Shown here: positions 54,747 to 64,000 of the stretch, piece after piece
How the letters are laid out: the number at the start of each line of letters is the position of its first letter
Numbering within the stretch: position 1 is the first letter of the stretch
NCBI GenBank assembly: GCA_029255685.2
Contig: CM055319.2
Location: 11,332,747-11,396,746, forward strand
DNA: 64,000 bases
Direction of reading: 5' to 3'
Source of the DNA: Silene conica
Taxonomy: Eukaryota; Streptophyta; Magnoliopsida; Caryophyllales; Caryophyllaceae
Notes under the pieces: generated by a model
What the model saw: only the letters and a program-made list of their open reading frames with translations
Database searches by the model: none
What the model was told of the DNA's origin: nothing
Position numbers and translations under genes: made by a program

Positions 54747-56305
54747 TGATACGTGTCTATTTTATGATGTTTTACATCTATTTTTACACGTATTTGGTCG
54801 CTCATTTACTATGTTTTAGCCTCTATTTCCCACAAATTGTGTACTTTCGTATTTTTATGCACTTTTGCAGATTTATGCGGAAAGGAGACGATTTAGCACC
54901 AAATTCGTATCCTCAAGTCTTTTGCTTAATTAAGGAATAAATGGAAAGCCAACTGGAGTCAAAATCAAAGTGCCAAAGGTCAAAACAGAAGAAATCCGAA
55001 GACTTCCGTGCAGAAGCGGTCGACCGACCAGGTAAACGGGTCGGCCGACCAGACCCAATTTTCATGAGGCCCAAATTTCAAGAAAACCGCAAATAAAGAG
55101 AAGCCCAGCAGAAAGTGGTCGACCGACCAGTTATACGGGTCGGCCGACCAGAGTGAAGCCCGTACGATTCGTTTTCGGAAATAAAGTAGAATTAGAATCT
55201 TAAGGAAACTCTTAGTTTTTTGCCCTATATAAACTAATCTTGTGATTAGGGTTTGGCATCTCATCTTATGCTTTTTTTTCATATGCTTTATCATATATCA
55301 TCTTCTACCATCTAGTTCATCTTTTATCATTATTCAAGAATTCTCAAGCATTCAATAAAGTTTATTCAGTTCTGCCTTAATTCCAATTGTGGTAATTCCT
55401 CTTTGATCTAGTTTTATTATTGTTCTTATTGCTTTTATTACAATTGTTAAGTTAGAATCCCAAGCCTTATTGAATCTTGTATGCTTAGTTTATTTACTAT
55501 GTTCTCCATGTTTATTCCCAATTTTATATTCGTCTTAACAGTTATGAGTAGCTAATTTTCATATGTTAGGATGTAGGGAATAATATGCATAGGTAAATAA
55601 AATCCGAAAAAACCGACCTGTAGCAGGACCACGGTCGGCCGACTGGAATAGCCGGTCGGTCGACCGAGGCCGTGGTCGGCCGACTGGAGTAGCCGGTCGG
55701 TCGACCACTCGCGTCTGTTTTCTTATTTCGTCTTTTCTTATAAATTATAATATCCTGCAATGAGACCAATAGGAGACTTGTAGGATGTTAGTAATGACCT
55801 ACCCAAGATTGAAAGATACGGGAAGGGCATTGGTTTACACCTTAAGACGGATAGGTTACTCAAGGCTGAAAGGTATGTAACCTGGAATTTAGGAATCACC
55901 CTTATTGTTGACACCCAATAATTGTGAGACCTAGGAACTAATAGCATAGGCCGAAAGGAGCTATTAGGTAGCATAGACCTAAAAAGTTATGTTACACCCC
56001 CTTACGCGACTGCAATACATGTTGACCTTAGGATTTATTTTACCTTAGCTAATTATTACCCAAACATCCTAGCATCCCCTTTATTTATATTTTTTATTCT
56101 CATCTTTTAATTCTTGTTTTATTTTTATTTTTGCCTTAGATATAGCATCAACCAATCAAACCCCCAAAACTTGTTACCTTTAAACATTAACATTAAGACA
56201 ATAAACATTCCCCACCTCCTTGTGGTTCGACCCTGACTTTCGCTATCTATTGTTAAAGTTAGGAATTATAAATTTTATCTTTGGTACCCTCAACGACGGG
56301 CATCA
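54747..56305 (+). repeat. C 3' LTR
   Basis: 1559 bp, almost identical to the 5' LTR. Followed by CTTTC. Confidence 0.95.
55018..55706 (+). repeat. Four cassettes in the C 3' LTR
   Basis: Cassettes at 55018-55050, 55117-55149, 55633-55665 and 55674-55706, copies of those in the 5' LTR. Confidence 0.95.
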
Positions 56306-57632
56306 CTTTCAGAAGTTGATTTTCCTCAGCAATATCGAGGATCTGTTCCTTCCAGTCATCTAATTCAAGACTTTGTTGATGACATTGGTCTAGGGTTTCC
56401 TCAAAGTATTTAATTAACATAGCATTAGATAGATTTTTAACTTGACTTTTGAGTTGAAGAAAATTTACCTCTTCATCGTCTGAGTCGGATTCTCCTAGGA
56501 GACACATATGAGATGCTTCATCTTCATCATTGTTGTCTGAGATTAGATCTAGGCTGACGTTGCTTAGGCACAAGTGTGCTACCTCGTCTTCTTCTGAGTC
56601 CTCATCATCCTCAGACTCTAATTCTCCCCAGCATGATGCAAGCATTACCTTCTTGAACTCTGTTTTGGTCTTTTCCCTTTTTGACTTGTCTTTAATTTTG
56701 TCCCATCTTGGACAATCCTTGATCATATGATCTTGTTGACCACACTTAAAACATCCTCTTTTGAAAAATGTTTGTTTGGTGTCAGTTTTCTTTTTGTCGA
56801 CCGTTTTGTTGTTAGGGTTTTTGTATCTACCCTTGAAAACTGCTTTCTTAAATCGTCTTACGAATAGAACTGTTTTGTCCTCAAGTTCTTCTTCGCATAC
56901 TTCGCTTGTGGAGGCTTGTAGGGCGACTCCTTTCCCTTTAGAATCATCATCGTCTTTATTTAGCATGATCTCGTGTGCCATTAGAGATCCAATCAACTCT
57001 TGGTAAGTAATCTGAGATAGATCACGTGCTTCCTCTATGGCCGTGACCTTTGGTTGCCATTTTTTGGTGAGACTCCTAAGAATCTTTCGAATGATATCTT
57101 CAGAATCGATCTTTCTGCCAAGGTTCCGCAGTTCATTAATAATACAAGAAAATCGTGCAGACATGCTATCAATAGATTCATTCTTTTCCATATTGAAAAG
57201 TTCATATCTTTGAATGAGCAAGTCTATACGATGTTTCCTGACTGCGGATGTTCCTTCATAGGCAAGTTCGAGACTATCCCATATTTCCTTAGCGGAACTA
57301 CAAGATGAGAATCTATCAAATTCTGAGGTTATCATACCGTTCTGTAGGAGGCTCATGGCCTTAGAGTTTTTCTCTGCAATTTTGTAGTCACTTTCCACAT
57401 AATCGCTTTCCATCTTTTCATAGGTTGTTCCATTGGCGGCGGCGACCAAGATCTTCTTTGGTCTGGTTTGAATGATCTTCCAACATTCCCAATCACAACC
57501 CTTGATGTAATGAGTCATCATATTCTTCCATAGACTGTAGTTTTTGCCATCGAAGATAGGGCACTTGAGATGCTTGGAGTCCATTGTTGAAAGAGTATAT
57601 AATATAGAATCAATAGAAGGATCAAAACTCAC
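56306..57632 (-). pseudogene. D gag, N-terminal part, interrupted by C
   Basis: Starts on the - strand near 57632; the likely ATG opens MDSKHLKCPIFDGKNYSLWK, a copia Gag start. It continues through the Gag core (ITYQELIGSLMAHEI) to a basic stretch, a CCHC knuckle (CFKCGQQDHMIKDC) and an acidic Ser/Asp/Glu-rich part. C is inserted at CTTTC within the following coiled coil. Two knuckles in total and a long coiled coil are unusual but occur in SIRE-type Gags. Confidence 0.88.
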
Positions 57633-57659
57633 GCGGCTAGGCGATCAAGAGCACGAGGC

Positions 57660-57671
57660 TCTGATACCAAT
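57660..57671 (-). promoter_or_regulatory. D primer binding site, initiator Met-tRNA type
   Basis: On the - strand TTGGTATCAGAG directly follows the LTR end. Confidence 0.88.
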
Positions 57672-59163
57672 TGAAGAGTCTATTGATATAATATACTCAA
57701 GAAGGGGGGGGGGGGGGTTGAATTGAGTATACCTTCTTTTTAATATTCTTCGATGTATGAATGTTTGTATGATGATCTTCGAGTAAAACAAATAATAAAG
57801 AGAGACACAATATTTTTGAAGTGGTTCAGTCTCACACTTTGAGACCTACGTCCACTATTCTCGATTAATAAAATTAGTATCAACTCTGAATTACAATTTT
57901 ATCAACCCTACTCGTGCAACTTTGATGTTAGTCGCAACTCTATCTAGATACCGTTAAATATCTAGCTATGACAAATACCGTTAAATATTTGCCTTACAAT
58001 GAGTACCGCTAAATACTCGTTCTATCTTACGTAAATAAGATAAAGTCTTCAATGTTTCTTGATGTCACAATCTTGAATGAATAAGATCAATGCTTGAGCA
58101 CTTGAATCTTGAATCGGATATGACAATGAAAAGCTCGAATATTGAAGTAGATGATCGGCGGTTTTTTTTCTTCTCGATTTGCGTGAATATGTGTGTATAT
58201 ATTTCGTGTGTCTTAATGTGTCATAGGTAGTCTATTTATATAGAATATATATCTAGGTAATTTAAACCCTAGATGATTTAGGAATATTACTAAAACTAGA
58301 ATACTAGTCTTTTAGTAATACTACCTTAAATCTAATCTTAATATGTTTAGGAAAGATTTAATAATATACTATAAGTATTATATAAGGAATCAATTTCCTA
58401 ATTCATATTTAGGAAAGATCTTTATATAATAAATAATTAGTATCCTTATTAAAACAACTTCCTAAATTATGTCAAAGATAATAAAATATATTATCACAAT
58501 ATAATCTTAGTTTGTTTAGGATATTAAATAAATACATAATATTTACTTAAATTAATCCCATACGAATTATGGTAACGTGACATGCTACACGTTTCCCATA
58601 GTCGTAACAAACTATATCTAGATTATATTTTTTGACAAATAAGATCATATAAAAATCCTTTAGTTTATTTAGTAATAAATAATTATCTCATAAGAAAATT
58701 ATTTATTCCTTTTTAACCAAAAGACATTTTATCTAATCTTATTAAGATTAATAATTTCATATTAAAAAATAGAATACCAATTAAACATTAATTGTACATG
58801 ACTATATTTGGAAACAAAATTGTTTCAACCAAACATATATATTCCGACCATTTCTTCATAAATATAGAGTTATAGCTACGAGCTATAACTTGAATCGATC
58901 TTGTACTAAAGCTATAGGTGATAAGTATAACTTTAGTTCATTAGCCGCGCTTGTGATCTTGTATCAATCTTCGACTTAGTCAATTCATTGACTAAGATAC
59001 TTGAGCCTTTTAATACTTGATAGATTAGATCTTGTTAATAATACTCTGTACACTTAGCACACGATTATTCATACGAGTATATAATATATAAATAGTTAGA
59101 CTTGTCATTATCAAAACATAGACATATATACTTAGTATATATATTTGAATACATGGTTCAACA
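57672..59163 (-). repeat. D 5' LTR
   Basis: 1492 bp. Longer than the other LTR by a stretch of about 0.3 kb that holds a palindrome (58868-58890) matching the one in gag. Ends as for the 3' LTR. Confidence 0.92.
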
Positions 59164-59299
59164 AGGACTTAAGGTTCTTAAGACGGATCTTACTAATTAA
59201 ATTAAAATCTTTCACAATAAATTATTAAAATATTATTTTATTACTTAAAATAATTTAAAACGCTTAAATTAGATTTTACGAAAATACGGGATGTTACAA
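59164..59299 (-). repeat. E 3' LTR, right segment
   Basis: Starts with the second AGGAC target copy of D and ends (- strand start) with TGTAACATCCCG. The PPT (- strand AGTTGGGGTGAT) lies just beyond. Confidence 0.85.
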
Positions 59300-59365
59300 T
59301 CACCCCAACTTCAAAAAGTTTCGTCCTCGAAACTCGAACGAAGATAAATTCTAACTAACTCTACC

Positions 59366-62300
59366 TCAATCGAAAAGAGAAGGATGCGCAATACGCATCG
59401 ACGCCTCGGTCTCCCACGTCTGCTCCTCAACATCACTGCAACGCCAAAGGATCTTCACTAGCGGCACCACCTTGCTCCTAAGCTTCCTATCCTGACGGTC
59501 TAGGATCTTCACGGGACGCTCCTCGAAAGCAAGACTCGGCTCCAAGTTCTCGATCTCTCTAGGCAGAACCTGACTCGGGTCACTAACATACTTACGGAGC
59601 TGAGAAACATGAAAGACACTATGAACCTTGTCCAAACTAAGAGGCAAGTCCAATTGATAAGCAGCAGCACCAATCCTCTTCACGATCTCAAAAGGCCCAA
59701 TATACTTAGGACTCAACTTGCCCTTAACTCCAAACCTCTTAACGCCCTTCATCGGTGAAACTCTCAAGAAGACTCTGTCACCCACCTCGAACTCTAAAGG
59801 TATACGGCGAACATCAGCATAGGATTTCTGCCGATCCTGTGCGGCCTTCATCATACCTCTGATAAGCTGGACTTGATCAATAGTAACAGCTAACTGGTCT
59901 GGTCCTAGGTCGTGCATGTCACTCGCCTGCTCCCAACAAATCGGACTACGGCACTTCCTACCATAAAGAGCCTCGTACGGAGCCATACCAACAGATGAAT
60001 GGTAATTGTTGTTGTAAGAAAACTCTACCAACGACAAACACTGCTCCCAAGAACTCTGAAAATCGAGGGCACAAGCGCGGAGCAAATACTCTAGTGTCTG
60101 TATAGTCCTCTCGGACTGACCATCGGTCGCGGCATGAAATGCGGTACTCATCAGCAAACGGCTACCCATAGCCTCCTGTAAAGCCTTCCAAAATCTGGAA
60201 CAAAATCTCGGATCTCGATCTGAAACTATCTCCCTCGGGACACCATGGTAACGAACTATCTCTGCAATATAAGCCCTGGCTAAACGGTCCATATCCCATG
60301 TCTCTCTGATAGGCACAAATCTGGCACACTTAGTTAGCCTATCTACTATAACCCAAAATCGCATCCTTGCCTCCCACAGTCTTAGGAAATGCTGTCACGA
60401 AGTCCATCGAAATGCACTCCCACTTCCACTGAGGAACGGGAAGCGGCTGTAGCAAACCACCTGGCCTCCTATGCTCTATCTTCAGTTGTTGACAAGTCAA
60501 GCACCTACTCACATAATCTAAGATCTCTTTCTTCATACTAGGCCACCAAAACATAAGTCTCAAATCTTTGTGCATCTTCTCTCCTCCTGGATGAACTGAA
60601 TACGGTGTTAAGTGAGCCTCATCAAGAACCCTCTTCCTCAAATCTGGCACATCGGGAACATACATCCTACCACGGAACCTAAGGAAACCATCAGCATCAA
60701 TCTCTAAGTCAGGTGCAACACCACTCGAAATCTTAGCCTCGAACTTCTTGAAATCATCATCTGAAGGTAAATTCTGGCGAATCTCCCAATATAAAGACGG
60801 CTCGGCAGTCATAGCAGCTAACCAATCAAAACCACTACCCACCATCTCTAACCTCAACTTCCGGAACTCGGAACACAACTCATCGGGCAATACACGCATA
60901 GCACTCATCGAATGAGAAGTCTTGCGGCTAAGCACATCAGCAACAACATTGGCTTTTCCCTCATGATATAACAACTCAATGTCGTAATCCTTAACCAACT
61001 CTAGCCAACGTCTCTGTCGCATATTAAGGTCTTTCTGGGTGAAAATGTACTTAAGTCTCTTGTGATCCGTGAAAATGCGACAATGAGATCCAATCAAGTA
61101 ATGACGCCATATCTTCAAAGCATGAACGACTGCAGCCAACTCAAGATCATGTGTCGGATAGTTCACCTCGTGAACTCTCAACTGTCTAGATGAGTAAGCT
61201 ATCACCTTACCACTCTGCATCAGCACACATCCAAGCTCTAACATCGAAGCATCACAATAAACATCAAAGTCAACTCCAATCTCTGGCAAAGCAAGTATGG
61301 GAGCAGAAGTCAATCTAGTCTTCAATTCCTGGAAAGAACTCTCACACTTGTCGGTCCACACAAACTTAGCTTCCTTCTTCAGTAACTGAGTCATCGGACG
61401 AGCTAATCTAGAGAAATCCTCAACAAATCTACGATAGTAACCAGCCAATCCAAGGAAACTACGGATCTCTCCAACATCTTTGGGACTCTCCCAATCAACA
61501 ACAGCCTCAATCTTTGCGGGATCAACCATAACTCCTTCACTAGATATCACATGTCCAAGAAATGCAACCTTAGAAAGCCAAAACTCACACTTAGAGAACT
61601 TCGCGAACCACTTCTGTCGACGTAAAATCCCAAGAATCAATCTAAGATGCTCGGCATGCTCCTCATCGGTCTTAAAGTAAATGAGGATATCATCAATAAA
61701 CACCACAACACAAGTGTCAAGATACTCACTAAAGGTGCGGTTCATCTGATCCATGAAGATAGCAGGTGCATTAGTCAACCCAAAAGGCATAACCACGAAC
61801 TCAAAATGCCCATATCTGGTACGAAAAGCAGTCTTCGCAATATCAGCCTCTCTCACTGGAATCTGATGATAACCCGATCGAAGATCAATTTTACAAAACC
61901 TAGAAGCACCTCTCAACTGATCAAACAAGTCATCTATCCTAGGCAAGGGATATCTGTTCTTCACGGTCACTCGGTTCAGCTCTCTGTAGTCGATGCAAAG
62001 TCTCATGGAACCATCTTTCTTCTTAACGAACAAAACTGGAGCACCCCACGGAGAAGCACTCGGTCTAATGAAACCTTTCTCGATCATCTCTTCCAATTGC
62101 TGCTTCAACTCTTTCAACTCTGGCGGAGCCATACGGTAAGGAGCTTTGGAAATCGGTCCGGTACCTGGAACAAGCTCAATAGTAAACTCCACATCTCTCT
62201 CTGGCGGTATCCCTGGCAAGTCATCTGGGAAAACATCTGGATACTCACGAACAATGGCTACATCCTCAAGCTTCGGCAGCGATGGCTTTGCAGCTGAAAC

Positions 62301-63803
62301 AACACACATGAAGGCTTGGCAACCCTTCCTAAGAAGATGAGATGCTTTCATCGAAGAGATAACACGAACACCCTTTTTAGGGCGAGTTCCCCTATAGGAA
62401 ACACGAACTCCTGAAGAACTCCTCAAGCAGATTTTCTGGTCGCGACACTCGAAGCGAGCATGGTATCGCGATAACCAATCTATACCGAGGATAAGGTCAA
62501 ATTCCTCGAGAGGAAATCTCAGTAAGTCCACTGGAAATGTGGCTTGACCAATAATAATCGGAACATCCCTATGGGACGAAGAGCATGAAAACACGTCTCC
62601 AGAAGGTAAGGAAATGGAAGTCTCCTCAACCAATGAAGACTCAAGAGCTAAACGGTCCGCGAACTGAGTCGATATAAATGATAAAGAAGCTCCAGTATCG
62701 AACAAAATAAGGCACTCAGCGCCAAGAACAGAAAAGATACCGGCAACAATGTCTGGATGAGCCTCAGCCTCAGCCCTAGTCATCACAAAAATCTTCCCTT
62801 TCGGCTTTCCTCCTCTAGTCGCTGCAGCAGCAGTGGCAGCCTTGCCAAGTGCGGTGTTCCTCTCAGGACACTCATAAGACTTATGCCCAAATCCATTGCA
62901 AGTGTAGCACTTGAAAGCATTCTTGAAACAGTCAAAACCCGGATGAGAAGGTTTACCACAACGGTGGCAAACACTAGCAGCTGTGTCGGTGTGAACAATG
63001 GTCTTAGCAACCGGAGCAGAGAACCTCTCAAACCGCTTCTTCTGAGAAGAAGGCGAAGTAGTAGAAGGAACAAACGGTCTCTTCCCCTGGTACACTGATC
63101 TCTGGTGAGGAGTCACACTAGAAGTAGCAGCTCGGGTCTCAGCATCTATGGCACGAATAGAACTCTCGGCCCAAATAGCATCATCATATACCTCCACAAA
63201 AGAAGTCGAGTCACGACGAACCATACTCTTGATGCGCGGTCCTAGCTCCCCACAGTAAAAGTAGACTCTCTCAGCCTCATCTCTGACAAATCTCGATGCG
63301 AAGTGAGCAAGTTGGTTGAATCGGTCTGTAAACTCCTGAACTGACATCTTGCCTTGTTTCAAATCCATGAATTCTTTGAGTCGCTGTGATCTGAGCTCTT
63401 TAGGATAAAACCTCGTCTCGAGCTTATCCTTAAAAGCCTCCCAATCGAACAAAGGATCAAGAGTGAAAGTAGGTCTGGTCAATGCCCACCACCTATCGGC
63501 CTCAAGGGTCAGAAAGTGAGTGGCTAGCCGCACTCTATCCTCTCTACCCACCGAATACATGGTAAAGCTCTTTTCCATCTACTTGAACCACTCGGTAAGA
63601 GCTACCGGATCAACCTCGCCACCATAAGTCTTCACGTGGCTACGGGACATCTGCGAAGCTATCCAAGAGAAACTACCAGGACGATTAGCCTCGTTGCCTG
63701 GCGGTGGAGGAGGTGGAACATTCCTCGCTTGCTGTCTCTGGGTCTCAAGCAAGTGATGAATTGCTTGCAACATAATGTTATCAGCAGCCGTGGGTCTCAC
63801 CAT
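59366..63803 (-). pseudogene. E gag-pol region with chromodomain
   Basis: On the - strand it begins MVRPTAADNIMLQAIHHLLE. The Gag core follows ([39 protein letters not shown]), two CCHC knuckles ([28 protein letters not shown]), protease ([11 protein letters not shown]), RT ([18 protein letters not shown]), RNase H ([13 protein letters not shown]), the integrase zinc site (near [11 protein letters not shown] and CLTCQQLK), the integrase core ([40 protein letters not shown]) and a chromodomain end (ILWRCSDVEEQTWETEASMR). This is the Tekay/Del layout. The region has about two breaks. Confidence 0.93.
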
Positions 63804-63958
63804 CCTTCAAAAAAGAAAACAAGTATTAGCTTAGCAATTAGCAATCACAATTAGACTACAAAATAAATCCTTAGATCTACTCCATCTCTCATTCATTATT
63901 TGTTTATTTGGTCAAGTTAAGGTTGGGGGTCACATGAGTGCGTCGGGAGCAATAATGC
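63804..63958 (-). other. E leader between PBS and gag
   Basis: About 155 bp, AT-rich, no feature recognised beyond the flanking PBS and start codon. Confidence 0.6.
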
Positions 63959-63971
63959 TCTGATACCAACT
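63959..63971 (-). promoter_or_regulatory. E primer binding site, initiator Met-tRNA type
   Basis: On the - strand GTTGGTATCAGAG, directly after the LTR end. Confidence 0.85.
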
Positions 63972-64000
63972 GTAAAACCCCTCGCGAAAGCGGAAATGAT
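63972..64000 (-). repeat. E 5' LTR, first 29 bp in the window
   Basis: Plus-strand TGTAAAACCCCTCGCGAAAG starts right after the PBS; the rest lies off the right edge. The matching end of the other LTR is not in the window. Confidence 0.75.

Larger units (their letters stand above)
48180..56305 (+). mobile_element. Element C: Athila-like non-autonomous element with gag-protease
   Basis: 8126 bp, target copies CTTTC (48175-48179, 56306-56310) inside D gag. LTRs are 1559 bp and differ at about one site, so it is the youngest insertion seen, of the order of 25-45 thousand years. It has a tRNA-Asp-type PBS. Gag and protease are encoded, but RT, RNase H and integrase are absent. The first 15 bp of the LTR are duplicated at the outer 5' end. 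It carries 13 cassettes. Confidence 0.94.
39858..59163 (-). mobile_element. Element D: SIRE-like Ty1/copia retrotransposon, split by C
   Basis: Minus-strand order: 5' LTR (59163-57672), Met-tRNA PBS, gag, protease, integrase, RT, RNase H, an env-position gene, PPT (near 41061-41076) and 3' LTR (41060-39858). Target copies AGGAC lie at 39853-39857 and 59164-59168. LTRs differ at about 1.1% of shared sites (0.4-0.8 million years) and in length by about 0.3 kb. The coding regions are broken at several points. Placed in SIRE/Maximus because of the long Gag and the extra gene after pol. Confidence 0.9.
38340..64000 (-). mobile_element. Element E: Tekay-type chromovirus, split by D
   Basis: Own segments are 38340-39857 and 59164-59299 (3' LTR), 59300-63971 (internal) and 63972-64000 (start of the other LTR). 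The pre-insertion site of D reads continuously across AGGAC. Gag-pol with chromodomain is present on the - strand and has about two breaks. One LTR runs off the right edge and the other is cut by F, so LTR age is not available. It must be older than D. Confidence 0.9.

Overview
The window is plant nuclear DNA, most likely intergenic heterochromatin of a eudicot. It is built almost entirely of LTR retrotransposons nested in one another, plus one CACTA DNA transposon. I found no host gene, rRNA, tRNA or CRISPR array. The species cannot be fixed from the sequence.

Layout, left to right. (1) 1-2439: 3' end of a Ty1/copia element (G), + strand, inserted in the 5' LTR of a non-coding LTR element called LARD here. 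(2) LARD, + strand, is seen as 2440-3797, 16121-16484 (5' LTR), 16485-19665 and 26347-27011 (internal) and 27012-29447 (3' LTR). It is interrupted by two Athila-like Ty3/gypsy elements: A (3798-16120, whole gag-pol) and B (19666-26341, gag only). (3) 29448-35555: a CACTA (En/Spm) transposon on the - strand with a TNP2-type transposase gene and a second, TNPA-like gene that LARD cuts. (4) 35556-35667: a copia LTR scrap. (5) 35668-38339: the 3' end of a Tekay-type chromovirus (F), + strand. (6) 38340-64000: a second Tekay-type chromovirus (E), - strand. Its LTR is split by a SIRE-like copia element (D, 39858-59163, - strand), which is itself split by a third Athila-like element (C, 48180-56305, gag-protease only). 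Target-site duplications seen by eye are ATTGT (A), AGCAC (B), CTTTC (C) and AGGAC (D). LTR divergence agrees with the nesting: A and C are youngest, B and D older, LARD older still.

The main observation is a bipartite DNA motif confined to the three Athila-like elements. Two copies of a 12-mer (consensus GGTCGACCGACC, with palindromic or inverted variants such as GGTCGGCCGACC and GGTCGGTCGACC) are always set exactly 21 bp apart, start to start, around a variable 9-bp spacer. I count 34 such cassettes by hand. They occur in LTRs just upstream of the TATA box, in the gag reading frame (encoding two GRPT-type heptads), just after the coding region, upstream of and inside a 5'-UTR intron of an internal gene of A, and about 690 bp before each 3' LTR. 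Spacing of two helical turns, a fixed architecture and divergent spacers suggest binding sites for an unknown dimeric factor. The plant VANDAL/VANC anti-silencing system is an analogy only. The three elements also share a leader hairpin between PBS and gag, with a paired base change in C, and two further conserved blocks. A related 15-bp-spaced motif lies in hairpins in the LTR of E, and a different dispersed palindrome is found in D.

Functionally, A looks like a possible helper able to supply pol for B and C. LARD shares LTR ends, PBS and PPT with the chromovirus F type and may have been mobilised by such an element. Ages use by-eye LTR differences and generic plant rates (7e-9 to 1.3e-8 per site per year), so they are rough.
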